22,487 nucleotides of DNA from UMGS75 sp051872775 (GCA_051872775.1 JBJEEE010000106.1:1-22487), one strand, 5' to 3'. Numbered from the stretch's first letter, positions 15,051 through 22,487 are shown. Notes: generated by a model not told the origin, from the letters alone. Made by a program: numbers and translations.

Positions 15051-15931
15051 AAAGTTATTACCCCAAGAATAATTAAAACAATTACAAATATACTTCCTGT
15101 TATTATCAAACTATCAAAACGATCCATTACACCACCATGTCCTGGAAAGATGAAACCATAGTCTTTAATCTCATATTCACGTTTTAATTTGGATGCAACT
15201 AAATCACCAAATTGCGCAAATATGGTAATAACTAATGAGATTAATGTAATTGCGACGATATTTAAAACAGCATTTTCGATTTTTAGTAAATTAAATCCCA
15301 TTTGAGAAGAAGCAATACTTAAAAATAATGTACCAACAATAGTTCCCGTAATACTTCCGCCAATAGCTCCTTCAATAGTTTTTTTAGGACTGATTGTAGG
15401 ACATAGTTTGTGCTTGCCAAGTAATAGGCCAAAATTGTAAGCACCCATATCTGTAAAGACCGTAGTAAGGAGAACATACCCCATAAGAATAAGACCTACA
15501 TATTTATTTGTAAAACCATTTACTTCGGTAACAAAGCGACTTCTTATCGCAAGGAATATACCTAACCCCCCATATAAGATAAAACCAAAAAATAAAAACA
15601 AATCGGTTGTCTTAAGTTCTTTATTAAATAAAGAAACAACTAAAAATAAGATAAAAATAGCTAGTAACGCAAATGTCAAATCAGTTGTATCAAAATACTG
15701 TGGCAAAAGGACTGAAAAACATCCTAACATAACAACGAGAACGGAAAAAAAAGGAATTATATATTTATATTTCTTTCCTATCTCCCTTTTTTCACAGTGC
15801 ATTTTAGTAAGTTCATAGGTTGCAATATAAGCTAGTATTGTCGCAAGAGCAGCCATAAACCAACCGCCAAGCCAAATAATAGGAATTAAGACAACCCCCA
15901 TTACAATTCCTGTTATCACTCTTTTCTTCAT
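15047..15931 (-). CDS. cdsA: Phosphatidate cytidylyltransferase
   Basis: This integral membrane enzyme makes CDP-diacylglycerol from phosphatidic acid and CTP, the branch point of phospholipid synthesis. There are about eight hydrophobic segments. The family signature near the C-terminus is complete: LCPTISPKKTIEGAIGG, then an AQFGDLVASKLKRE segment and KDYGFIFPGHGGVMDRFDS with the catalytic acidic residues. The length of 294 residues is at the upper end of the usual range. The gene overlaps uppS by four bases (ATGA) and dxr by four bases, and GGAGG lies nine bases before ATG 15931. Confidence 0.95.
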   Translation of the reverse strand: MKKRVITGIVMGVVLIPIIWLGGWFMAALATILAYIATYELTKMHCEKREIGKKYKYIIPFFSVLVVMLGCFSVLLPQYFDTTDLTFALLAIFILFLVVSLFNKELKTTDLFLFFGFILYGGLGIFLAIRSRFVTEVNGFTNKYVGLILMGYVLLTTVFTDMGAYNFGLLLGKHKLCPTISPKKTIEGAIGGSITGTIVGTLFLSIASSQMGFNLLKIENAVLNIVAITLISLVITIFAQFGDLVASKLKREYEIKDYGFIFPGHGGVMDRFDSLIITGSIFVIVLIILGVITL

Positions 15932-16668
15932 TTATTTAATCCTCCAAATCTTCGATTTCGACTTTGATATTCTAATAAAGCGATATATAATTCTTTTTTA
16001 TGAAAATCAGGCCATAATGTCTTAGGAAAATACATCTCCGCATAGGCTGCTTGATAAAGCATAAAATTACTAAGTCTCATTTCTCCACTCGTCCTAATGA
16101 TAAAATCAAGAGGTGGTAAATCTTTAGTGAATAGATAACTTTCAAAAAGAGATTCATCAATGTTACTGATTGTAATTTTTTGCTTTGCCACATCAGTTGC
16201 AATTTTCCTACATGCTTCAACGATTTCTTTAGTTGATCCATAGTTAAATGCAATAGTTAATGTAAAACCATTAAACTCTTTTGTTTTTTGTTCAATTTCT
16301 TCCATAATTATTAAAACATCTTGAGGAATACGTTCCTTAAATCCTATAAAACACACTTTAATCTTCTGTTCTAGTAATTTATCAAAGTAATTATAATAAT
16401 ATTTTTTAACTTGATTCATTAGAAAATCGACTTCGCCTTGAGGACGATTCCAATTTTCGGTACTAAAGGCAAAGACGGTTAAATAAGGGATTTTTAGTTC
16501 TTTAACTTCAAGAACAATTTCTCTTAAGGTTTTTACTCCCTTTTCATGACCTTTAATTCTTGGAAGCATTCTTTTAGTGGCCCATCTTCCATTTCCATCG
16601 AGAATAATCCCGATATGTTGGGGAAGGGGTTTCATTACTAATGTTCTTTTTATTTCTTCAATATTCAT
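15928..16668 (-). CDS. uppS: Isoprenyl transferase (undecaprenyl diphosphate synthase)
   Basis: This cis-prenyltransferase condenses isopentenyl diphosphate onto farnesyl diphosphate to give the C55 carrier lipid for cell-wall synthesis. The catalytic Asp24 is in IGIILDGNGRWA. VFAFSTENWNRP and the binding motif DFIIRTSGEMRLSNF followed by WPDF are all present. The length of 246 residues is normal. The start at 16668 follows AGGGAG about nine bases upstream. It is the first gene of the uppS-cdsA-dxr-rseP unit, which joins precursor supply (dxr), carrier synthesis (uppS) and membrane lipid synthesis (cdsA). Confidence 0.96.
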   Translation of the reverse strand: MNIEEIKRTLVMKPLPQHIGIILDGNGRWATKRMLPRIKGHEKGVKTLREIVLEVKELKIPYLTVFAFSTENWNRPQGEVDFLMNQVKKYYYNYFDKLLEQKIKVCFIGFKERIPQDVLIIMEEIEQKTKEFNGFTLTIAFNYGSTKEIVEACRKIATDVAKQKITISNIDESLFESYLFTKDLPPLDFIIRTSGEMRLSNFMLYQAAYAEMYFPKTLWPDFHKKELYIALLEYQSRNRRFGGLNK

Positions 16669-16690
16669 ACTTATTTCTCCCTATTTACTT

Positions 16691-16696
16691 ATTATA
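16691..16696 (-). promoter_or_regulatory. Candidate -10 box for the uppS operon
   Basis: A perfect TATAAT lies 22 bases before the uppS ATG, after the frr terminator. The -35 position (TCCCTT) is poor and there is no TG extension, so this is a weak or factor-assisted promoter if it is one. Confidence 0.35.
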
Positions 16697-16761
16697 CTAC
16701 ATTTTAGCATTTTAAGGGATAAATATGTTTTATAAAATCAAAATTAACCATTACATAATTG

Positions 16762-16802
16762 ATAAAAGTAAAACAAGGTGTAGCAATAATATACACCTTG
16801 TT
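16762..16802 (-). terminator. Intrinsic terminator of the rpsB-tsf-pyrH-frr operon
   Basis: AACAAGGTGTA (16802-16792) pairs perfectly over 11 bases with TACACCTTGTT (16782-16772), with a nine-base loop. TTTTACTTTT follows on the minus strand. It lies about 25 bases after the frr stop codon. Confidence 0.88.
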
Positions 16803-16826
16803 AATATTTATATATAATTTGATAAA

Positions 16827-17384
16827 TTAGATTGACATTATATCTGATTCTTTTGTTTTAGTTAATTGATCAATTTTAGCAATGAATTCATCAGTTACTT
16901 TTTGAACTTTATCTGAATTACGTTTTAATTCATCTTCAGATATATCGCCATTTTTTTCCATCTTTTTAAGTAATTCCATAAAATCACGTCTAATGTTTCG
17001 AATCGCAACTTTATTGTTTTCCGCAATCTTTTTAGCTTGTTTTACAAGATCTTTTCTTGTTTGCTCATTAAGTGGTGGAATTGGAATTCTTATAACATCA
17101 CCATCATTTAATGGGTTAAAACCTAAATTGGCAGTTTGAATGGCTTTTTCAATTCCCTTCAAAATTGATTTATCATAAGGCTTAACTAAGATAGATTGAG
17201 GATCAGGTGCTGATATGTTGGCAATTTGACTAATTGGCATCATTGATCCATAATACTCAACCGTAACACCATTAAGAATACTTGGATTAGCTTTTCCGGT
17301 TCTAATTGTAGCAAAATCTTTTTTTAAGGCTTCAATGGTTTTATCCATTTTAGCACTGCAATCATTAATAATATCGTTAAGCAT
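16827..17384 (-). CDS. frr: Ribosome recycling factor
   Basis: With EF-G, this protein splits post-termination ribosomes. The 185-residue length and full family sequence are present: KMDKTIEALKKDFATIRTGKANP at the start (residues 11-33), VEYYGSMMPISQIANISAPDP in the small domain (38-58), and PPLNEQTRKDLVKQAKK plus AIRNIRRD in the long three-helix bundle. AGAAAGGA precedes ATG 17384, 16 bases after the pyrH stop codon. It is the last gene before the strong terminator, in the usual Firmicutes order. Confidence 0.97.
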   Translation of the reverse strand: MLNDIINDCSAKMDKTIEALKKDFATIRTGKANPSILNGVTVEYYGSMMPISQIANISAPDPQSILVKPYDKSILKGIEKAIQTANLGFNPLNDGDVIRIPIPPLNEQTRKDLVKQAKKIAENNKVAIRNIRRDFMELLKKMEKNGDISEDELKRNSDKVQKVTDEFIAKIDQLTKTKESDIMSI

Positions 17385-17400
17385 ATTTTTATTCCTTTCT

Positions 17401-18105
17401 CTATTTCGTAATTAAAGTTCCGATTTGTGGTTCTTTAACTACGTTCATAATATTGCCTTTAACACTCATATCAAAAACAATAATTTTAATGTCATTTTCT
17501 TTACAAAGAGTTGCGGCGGTTATATCCATAACATGGAGGTCATTCTTGACAATCTCGTCATACGTTAAACTTGCATAGCGAGTGGCATTTGGATTCACTT
17601 TGGGATCATCACTATATACGCCATCTACACCATTTTTTGCCATCAAGATCATATCTGCATTCATTTCACCAGCTCTTAAAGCCGCGCAAGTATCCGTGGA
17701 AAAGAAAGGACTTCCCGTTCCTCCACCAAAAATCACAACACGTTTTTTCTTAAGATGGTTTAATGCTTTTTCTCTAATATATGGCTCAGCAATTGTAGGC
17801 ATTGAAAATGAAGTCATAACAACCGCTTCGACTGAAATTGATCTTAGTGCACTTTGAAGAGCAAGACAATTCAAGACTGTAGCAAGCATTCCCATATAAT
17901 CTGCTGAGGCACGTTCCATATTAAATTCTACTACATCACGACCACGCCATATATTTCCTGCACCAATGACAATTCCGACTTCAACACCACTATTTACTAA
18001 TTCTTTGATTTCTAATGCTACTTCATTTACCTTTTTAGCATTAATCACAGATCCACCTTTAATTGAAAGGGCTTCACCGCTTAATTTCAGAATCACTCTT
18101 TGCAT
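17401..18105 (-). CDS. pyrH: UMP kinase
   Basis: This bacterial amino-acid-kinase-fold enzyme phosphorylates UMP to UDP with ATP. The motifs are ILKLSGEAL at the start, VGIVIGAGNIWRG for substrate binding, ASADYMGMLATVLNCLAL, and GGGTGSPFFSTDTCAALRA, followed by LMAKNGVDGVYSDDP. The length is 234 residues. The ATG at 18105 is chosen because GGGAGG lies seven bases upstream. A TTG directly before it (18108) is only four bases away from that site and is less likely. The product supplies UDP for nucleotide and cell-wall precursor synthesis. Confidence 0.96.
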   Translation of the reverse strand: MQRVILKLSGEALSIKGGSVINAKKVNEVALEIKELVNSGVEVGIVIGAGNIWRGRDVVEFNMERASADYMGMLATVLNCLALQSALRSISVEAVVMTSFSMPTIAEPYIREKALNHLKKKRVVIFGGGTGSPFFSTDTCAALRAGEMNADMILMAKNGVDGVYSDDPKVNPNATRYASLTYDEIVKNDLHVMDITAATLCKENDIKIIVFDMSVKGNIMNVVKEPQIGTLITK

Positions 18106-18112
18106 CAATGAT

Positions 18113-18118
18113 CCTCCC
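18113..18118 (-). promoter_or_regulatory. Ribosome binding site that fixes the pyrH start
   Basis: GGGAGG is seven bases before ATG 18105 but only four before the in-frame TTG at 18108, so the ATG is the likelier start. Confidence 0.65.
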
Positions 18119-18134
18119 TTTTGTTATTCTTATA

Positions 18135-19037
18135 TTAGTTATTTCCTTTAGATGCGGCAGCGGCAGCAGCAGCAACTTCTGCAGCAAAATCATCATTACG
18201 TTTTTCCATACCTTCGCCAACTTCATAACGAACAAAGGCTACAGCACTGCTATTATGACTCTTTAAATATTGTTGAACTGTAATACTTGGATCTTTAACA
18301 AAAGCTTGGTCAACTAAACAAATTTCTTTTTTGAATTTAGCAAGACGACCCATAACCATTTTTTCAATGATATTAGCAGGTTTAGAAGCATTAGCAGGTT
18401 CATTCGCAATTTCAGCTTTAATTACTTCTGCTTCATGTTCTAGATCTTCAGGATTGATTGATGCTTCATCAAGATAACGTGGGTTGTACATTGCAACATG
18501 CATACAAATATCTTTTGCAACTAAAGCATCAGTTCCTTTTACAACTGATACAACAACGATTTTACCACCATTGTGTTTGTATACACCAAATACTTCATCA
18601 TCTTGTTTTTCAATTTTTACAACACGACGAAGACTAATTTTTTCACCAATAACAGCTGTTGCGGCAATGATTAAATCTTCAACAGTTTGTCCATTGTAAT
18701 TTGCAGCTAATGTGCATTTTTCACATGCAGTATCATTGGCTACACATGCTTCACCAATTTGATGTAATAAAGTTAAGAATTTTTCGTTTTTAGCAACGAA
18801 GTCAGTTTCTGAATTTAATTCAAATAAGTATGCCTTATTACCATTGATGGCTACATCACATAGACCTTCAGCAGCAATTCTTGTTGATTTTTTAGCAGCT
18901 TTGGCAATACCTTTTTCACGAAGCCAGTCGATTGCGGCTTGAATATCACCATTACATTCTGTAAGAGCTTTCTTACAATCCATCATACCGGCGCCAGTTT
19001 TTTCTCTTAATTCTTTAACTAATGCAGCTGTAATCAT
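18135..19037 (-). CDS. tsf: Translation elongation factor Ts
   Basis: This is the guanine-nucleotide exchange factor for EF-Tu. It begins with the UBA-like domain motif LREKTGAGMMDCKKAL and continues with NSETDFVAKNEKF, the core that contacts EF-Tu (about residues 75-82), then HVAMYNPRYL and the C-terminal module ending FVRYEVGEG. The 300-residue length is typical. The last 15 or so residues are an alanine run (AAEVAAAAAAASKGNN), a low-complexity tail not needed for the fold. AAAGGAG lies eight bases before ATG 19037, and rpsB ends 17 bases upstream. Confidence 0.97.
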   Translation of the reverse strand: MITAALVKELREKTGAGMMDCKKALTECNGDIQAAIDWLREKGIAKAAKKSTRIAAEGLCDVAINGNKAYLFELNSETDFVAKNEKFLTLLHQIGEACVANDTACEKCTLAANYNGQTVEDLIIAATAVIGEKISLRRVVKIEKQDDEVFGVYKHNGGKIVVVSVVKGTDALVAKDICMHVAMYNPRYLDEASINPEDLEHEAEVIKAEIANEPANASKPANIIEKMVMGRLAKFKKEICLVDQAFVKDPSITVQQYLKSHNSSAVAFVRYEVGEGMEKRNDDFAAEVAAAAAAASKGNN

Positions 19038-19054
19038 TATTATTTTCTCCTTTA

Positions 19055-19966
19055 TTATTCTTCAACTTTAACTTCTGCAACTTGAGGTTGTTCTTCAACT
19101 GTAGTAGGTACTTCTTCTACTTTTGCTTCTTCTTGTTTTGCTTCAGCAGGTTGAGTTTCTTCTACAGGTTTCTTTTGAGGACGAGGTTTACGAGGTTTTT
19201 GTTCTTTTTGAGGTTTAGCTTCTTTTGGAGTTTTTTCTTCCTCTACTTTTTCTTCTTCTGGTAGAACATAAGGTTCAACAGCTACGCCATTACCTTCTAA
19301 TACAGCGTTTGCCATTACACCAACGATTAAACGAACTGCTCTTACACCATCATCATTTGCTGGAATTACATAGTCAACATCATCAGGATCACAGTTTGTG
19401 TCAACTAAACCAAATACTGGAATGTGAAGTTTACGTGCTTCTGCAACCGCATTGTGTTCAGTTTTAGGGTCAACTACAAAAATAGCACCTGGTAATTGTT
19501 GCATTTCTTTAATTCCACTAAAGAAACCTTCAAGTTTAGTTTGTTCTTTTTTATATCCAGCAACTTCCTTTTTAGTTAATTTTTCGAAAGTTCCATCTTG
19601 TTCCATTTCTTCAATACGATATAATTTTGCAATTGAACGGCGAACAGTCTTAAAGTTAGTCATTGTTCCACCTAACCAACGTTTGTCAACATAATATTGA
19701 CCACAACGAATTGCTTCTTCTTTAATTACATCTTGAATTTGTTTTCTTGTACCTACAAATAATACTTTACAATTATTATTACGTACGATGTTTACCATTG
19801 CAGCATAAGCTTCTTCAATCTTATCTGCTGTTTTTTGTAAGTCAATGATGTATACACCATTTCTTGAATTGAAAATATACTCTTTCATTTTAGGGTTCCA
19901 ACGGCGAGTATGATGACCGAAATGAACTCCTGCTTCTAACAATTGTTTCATTGTTACTACTGGCAT
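19055..19966 (-). CDS. rpsB: 30S ribosomal protein S2 with long charged C-terminal tail
   Basis: This is a small-subunit ribosomal protein needed for S1 and mRNA docking. The core has all family signatures: MKQLLEAGVHFGHHTRRWNP, VLFVGTRKQIQDVI, KRWLGGTMTNFKTV, LPGAIFVVDP and PVFGLVDTNCDPD, ending near AVLEGNG at about residue 230. Beyond that the protein continues for about 70 residues of Glu, Lys, Pro, Gln and Val repeats with no predicted fold, giving 303 residues instead of the usual 230-260. AGAAGGA precedes ATG 19966. It is the first gene of the operon behind a strong promoter and an unusual GC-rich leader. Confidence 0.97.
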   Translation of the reverse strand: MPVVTMKQLLEAGVHFGHHTRRWNPKMKEYIFNSRNGVYIIDLQKTADKIEEAYAAMVNIVRNNNCKVLFVGTRKQIQDVIKEEAIRCGQYYVDKRWLGGTMTNFKTVRRSIAKLYRIEEMEQDGTFEKLTKKEVAGYKKEQTKLEGFFSGIKEMQQLPGAIFVVDPKTEHNAVAEARKLHIPVFGLVDTNCDPDDVDYVIPANDDGVRAVRLIVGVMANAVLEGNGVAVEPYVLPEEEKVEEEKTPKEAKPQKEQKPRKPRPQKKPVEETQPAEAKQEEAKVEEVPTTVEEQPQVAEVKVEE

Positions 19967-20076
19967 TTTTTAAATCCTTCTTTCTTTTTATTTTGTTTTG
20001 GCCGCCAAAAGAATCCACGTACACCGCCACCATAGCACCAGACGATATACTCCTCTTTTGTGTGTATTTTTTGCCG
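19967..20076 (-). promoter_or_regulatory. GC-rich 5' leader of the rpsB operon, possible autoregulatory RNA
   Basis: About 110 bases separate the expected transcription start from the rpsB ATG. Bases 20044-20000 contain 27 G/C of 45, far above the AT-rich surroundings. They carry two GGCGG copies and a short TTTTGG-CGG-CCAAAA hairpin. There is also a GAGGAG site (20055-20050) followed 11 bases later by a GTG that opens a 16-codon frame with three Trp, ending at 19988. S2 operons are autoregulated through their leaders in some bacteria, so this is a candidate, but no known Rfam leader is recognised here. Confidence 0.35.
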
Positions 20077-20082
20077 TTTATT

Positions 20083-20111
20083 ATTATACCATATTTTTAC
20101 TGTTTTGACAA
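20083..20111 (-). promoter_or_regulatory. Strong sigma-A promoter of rpsB-tsf-pyrH-frr
   Basis: TTGTCA (20111-20106, five of six consensus bases) and TATAAT (20088-20083, perfect) are separated by exactly 17 bases. A TGG directly before the -10 provides the TG extension. This is the best promoter in the window, as expected for a ribosomal-protein operon, and starts six bases after the end of the acetyltransferase gene. Confidence 0.9.
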
Positions 20112-20117
20112 ATAATA

Positions 20118-20594
20118 TTACTTATTATTTTTTTTCAATAAAGTAACAAATGTTAAGCCTTCATGCTCTTCTTCAGAATCAATGATTTCAAAACCAAAGT
20201 GTTGATAAAACTCAACATTGTACTCTTCTTGTAAAATCGTATCTAAATAGAATTTTTCAACTTGAGGATTATGATCCAAAAAATATTTAAAGGCAATTTT
20301 TCCGTATCCTTGGGCTTGATATTCATCTAATAGATAAAATTGACCAATTTGCATTACTTCTTTTTTATCAACTTCAAATCCGAATATTCCCCCAATAATT
20401 TCATTTGTATTTTCATCAACGATTTTGTAATATTGGCCATATGGATATTTAATATTAAACTCCATTCGGTGTAAACTCATATGATATGGATTGCCATCAA
20501 ACTCTCCATACTTATCTAAATATTTTTTGAATGCACTTTTTTGAACCTCAAGTAATCTTTTAGCATCTTTATGAGTAGCTTTTTCAATTAACAT
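20118..20594 (-). CDS. GNAT-family N-acetyltransferase
   Basis: This is a single GNAT domain of 158 residues. Strands at the start (MLIEKATHKDAKRLLEVQ) and middle (IIGGIFGFEV) are followed by the acetyl-CoA-binding motif A, FYLLDEYQAQGYGKIAFKYFL, whose Q-x-x-G-x-G core holds the pyrophosphate. Motif B is EFYQHFGFEIID. It would transfer an acetyl group to an amine on a small molecule or protein; the acceptor cannot be told. AGGAG lies about ten bases before ATG 20594, 23 bases past xerC, so it is the third gene of the trmFO-xerC unit. It stands in the place that hslV, hslU and codY occupy in many Firmicutes. Confidence 0.9.
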   Translation of the reverse strand: MLIEKATHKDAKRLLEVQKSAFKKYLDKYGEFDGNPYHMSLHRMEFNIKYPYGQYYKIVDENTNEIIGGIFGFEVDKKEVMQIGQFYLLDEYQAQGYGKIAFKYFLDHNPQVEKFYLDTILQEEYNVEFYQHFGFEIIDSEEEHEGLTFVTLLKKNNK

Positions 20595-20616
20595 TTCTTT
20601 TTCTCTCCTATTTTCC

Positions 20617-21627
20617 TTAACGATTATTTCCTGTTTGACGTGGATGATTTTCCATATATTCTTTTTTTAATTGTTCTTTTGATACATGCGTGTATATCTG
20701 AGTTGTCGAAAGATTAGCATGTCCTAGTAATTCTTGAACACTTCTTAAATCCGCTCCCCCATCAAGCAAATGAGTGGCGAAAGTATGTCTTAACATATGA
20801 GGATGAACATGAGTATTTTCTGCCGCATGATCAATAATCTTATCTAATATTACACGCACTCCCCTAGTTGTTAGAGGACCACCACGATGGTTTACAAGCA
20901 TTATTCCATGATCATCTAATTCATTTTTTAACATTAATTCAGGCCTTGCTACTTCTAAATATTGTTTTAATGCTTCAACGATATGATGGTTCATAGGTAC
21001 ATATCTTTCTTTATTTCCTTTACCAAATACTTTAATCATACCATTAGCATAATCGATATTTTGCTTAGTTAAGCTACATAACTCACTAACACGAAGTCCA
21101 GAACCATAAAGAAGTTCCATAATTAATATGTCTCTTTTTCCAATTGCATCATTTGTATCAATTGAATCAAAGATATTTTTGATTTCATTTGGATATAAAA
21201 CTTTCGGTAAAACTTTGTCTGCTTTGGGAGTTTCAATCATTTCAAAAGGATTCTCAGAAACTTGACCACATTGTTCTAAATAACGATAAAATGTTCTTAA
21301 ACTTGATAGTTTTCTTGCAATACTTTTCTTTTTTAAATTAAGACTTGTTGATAAATATGACAAATAATACCTTGGAACATTGGTTTTAGTTATTGATAAT
21401 AAATTCCCAAAATTATCACTTTTTAAGTAAGTATAAAAGTCTTCAATATCCTTAATATATCCCATCACTGTATTAGCTGAATAGTTTTTTTCAACCAATA
21501 AATATTGTTTATATTTCTCGATGGCTTCTTGTGATTTATCTACATTGATAGTAGTTTCTTGTACGTTCCTACGCGGGGTTTTAGTTGTTTGACGAACGGG
21601 CTTTCTAATCATGGGGCGTTTATTCAT
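20617..21627 (-). CDS. xerC: Tyrosine recombinase XerC-type with basic N-terminal extension
   Basis: This site-specific recombinase resolves chromosome dimers at dif with a XerD-type partner. The N-terminal SAM-like core-binding domain covers residues about 34-130. The catalytic domain follows with Arg179 (YGSGLRVSEL), Lys203 (GKGNKERYVP), His277 and Arg280 (HPHMLRHTFATH), His303 (LGHANLSTTQ) and the nucleophile Tyr312 (IYTH). All active-site residues are present. The first 30 or so residues are an added basic, Thr/Arg-rich stretch not found in ordinary XerC (about 300 residues); Met6 is an alternative start. The gene overlaps trmFO by 8 bases, and AAGGAG lies ten bases before ATG 21627. XerC rather than XerD is inferred from the trmFO neighbour. 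Confidence 0.93.
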   Translation of the reverse strand: MNKRPMIRKPVRQTTKTPRRNVQETTINVDKSQEAIEKYKQYLLVEKNYSANTVMGYIKDIEDFYTYLKSDNFGNLLSITKTNVPRYYLSYLSTSLNLKKKSIARKLSSLRTFYRYLEQCGQVSENPFEMIETPKADKVLPKVLYPNEIKNIFDSIDTNDAIGKRDILIMELLYGSGLRVSELCSLTKQNIDYANGMIKVFGKGNKERYVPMNHHIVEALKQYLEVARPELMLKNELDDHGIMLVNHRGGPLTTRGVRVILDKIIDHAAENTHVHPHMLRHTFATHLLDGGADLRSVQELLGHANLSTTQIYTHVSKEQLKKEYMENHPRQTGNNR

Positions 21628-22487
21628 CTTTTAAATACTCCTTAATTTTATCTATTGCCCGTTTTACATAAGCCATCTTACGATCTTTTTTCTTTGTTGC
21701 CTCATCGAGGGATGCAAATATTCCAAAATTAACGTTCATTGGGTTAAATTCTGGATGTGGTGAGCTAATGTAGCATGCCAGTGCTCCTAAAGCTGTAGTA
21801 CTATCTAAATCTAGAAGTGGCTTGTTTTCTAGGTATCTTGCCATATTTATTCCCGCTACAAGACCACTTGCGGCTGATTCAACATAGCCTTCAACCCCTG
21901 TCATTTGACCAGCAAAAAAGATATTTGGGTTTTTAATCAATTGATATCCTTTATTAAGTAAATGCGGAGAATCAATGTAAGTATTACGATGCATTACCCC
22001 ATATCTAACTATTTCTGCATTTTCAAGTCCAGGGATCAAGGAAAGCAACTTCTTTTGTTCTTTAAATTTTAGATGGGTCTGAAATCCAACTATATTATAC
22101 AACGTTTTTTCTTGATTATCTTCTCTTAGTTGTACCACCGCATATGGCCATCTTCCAGTCAAAGGGTTATCTAAGCCCACCGGTTTCATCGGACCAAACA
22201 ATAGTGTTTGACGTCCTCTTTTGGCCATATCTTCAATTGGCATACATCCTTCAAATACTTTCATCTCAAATTCATGAGGAATGACCGTATCAGCACTTAT
22301 TAAGAAATCATAAAATGCATCAAATTCTTCTTTCGTCATTGGACAATTTATGTATGATGCTTCGCCCTTATTATATCTTGATGCAATAAAGGCTTTGCTC
22401 ATATCGATTGATTCCTTAGTTACAATCGGAGCGATAGCATCAACAAAGTACATTCCAGTACAACCTAAATAATTAAAAATTTCATCG
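21620..22487 (-). CDS. trmFO: TrmFO tRNA methyltransferase, C-terminal part (cut by the window edge)
   Basis: This folate/FAD-dependent enzyme makes 5-methyluridine at position 54 of tRNA using methylenetetrahydrofolate. The frame is open to the end of the window. The residues before the first Met in view (DEIFNYLGCTG) continue the family sequence into YFVDAIAPIV, so no start is present here. Visible motifs are SRYNKGEASYINCPMTKEEF, VFEGCMPIEDMAKRG, FGPMKPVGL, VGFQTHLKF, and the FAD-binding FFAGQMTGVEGYVESAASG near the C-terminus. About 289 residues are in view; the N-terminal Rossmann region lies beyond 22487. It is followed by xerC with an 8-base overlap, the usual Firmicutes pair. Confidence 0.96.
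   Translation of the reverse strand, partial: DEIFNYLGCTGMYFVDAIAPIVTKESIDMSKAFIASRYNKGEASYINCPMTKEEFDAFYDFLISADTVIPHEFEMKVFEGCMPIEDMAKRGRQTLLFGPMKPVGLDNPLTGRWPYAVVQLREDNQEKTLYNIVGFQTHLKFKEQKKLLSLIPGLENAEIVRYGVMHRNTYIDSPHLLNKGYQLIKNPNIFFAGQMTGVEGYVESAASGLVAGINMARYLENKPLLDLDSTTALGALACYISSPHPEFNPMNVNFGIFASLDEATKKKDRKMAYVKRAIDKIKEYLKDE

Noticed and set aside
17571..18266. Plus-strand frames of 60-91 codons opposite pyrH and tsf
   Set aside because: They are shadows of two well-supported housekeeping genes.
19082..19467. Plus-strand frames opposite the rpsB tail rich in Phe, Leu, His and Arg
   Set aside because: They are the antisense of Lys/Glu-rich repeat codons and have no ribosome site.
19973..20076. 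A third open frame across the rpsB leader (reading VWCYGGGVRGFFWRPK)
   Set aside because: It has no ATG, GTG or TTG start in frame and runs into the rpsB start; kept only as a sign that the leader is unusual.
1..22487. CRISPR repeats, tRNA genes, insertion sequences or attachment sites
   Set aside because: Looked for spaced direct repeats, cloverleaf-like arms, transposase motifs and terminal inverted repeats and saw none. The only recombinase is the housekeeping XerC.

Overview
This is AT-rich chromosomal DNA with every supported gene on the minus strand. Read in the direction of transcription it runs from position 22487 down to 1. TGA is used as a stop (for example in uppS and cdsA) and Trp is TGG, so this is the standard code, not the Mycoplasma code. 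The order trmFO-xerC ... rpsB-tsf-pyrH-frr-uppS-cdsA-dxr-rseP is the classical Firmicutes arrangement. Together with the low GC, strong AAAGGAG ribosome binding sites, ECF transport and the MEP isoprenoid pathway, it points to a Bacillota lineage such as Erysipelotrichia or a Mollicutes-related relative. The genus cannot be named from the sequence alone. Layout, in transcription order. (1) 22487-20118: trmFO (cut by the window edge), xerC and a GNAT acetyltransferase. The acetyltransferase sits where many Firmicutes carry hslVU-codY. (2) 20111-16762: a strong promoter and a GC-rich leader, then rpsB, tsf, pyrH and frr, closed by a perfect 11-bp terminator hairpin. (3) 16696-12105: uppS, cdsA, dxr and rseP, with TGA/ATG or TAATG overlaps. 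This couples undecaprenyl-PP synthesis, phospholipid activation, the MEP pathway and intramembrane proteolysis, and it ends in a terminator. (4) 12088-8047: a small lipoprotein, nagA, and an ABC-2 exporter pair, ended by a hairpin. (5) 8022-5506: topB (topoisomerase III) and a 59-residue zinc-ribbon protein with its own promoter and terminator. (6) 5490-3051: an ECF transporter S component translationally coupled to an unusual DUF1893 / aldo-keto reductase / 2x[4Fe-4S] fusion, then a truncated LURP-one (YxjI-like) gene and a terminator. (7) 2992-81: a four-gene, overlapping cassette. It comprises a secreted beta-rich protein with distant aerolysin-like character, a membrane-anchored or lipoprotein extracellular protein, and a minimal ABC ATPase plus permease. 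Regions 1-3 are core housekeeping. The cassette in region 7 and the fusion gene in region 6 are the best candidates for undescribed biology. The cassette looks like a secretion or self-protection unit built around a secreted protein that might act on membranes. That reading rests on gene arrangement and sequence texture, not on a recognised family. No tRNA, rRNA, CRISPR array, insertion sequence or phage gene was seen.
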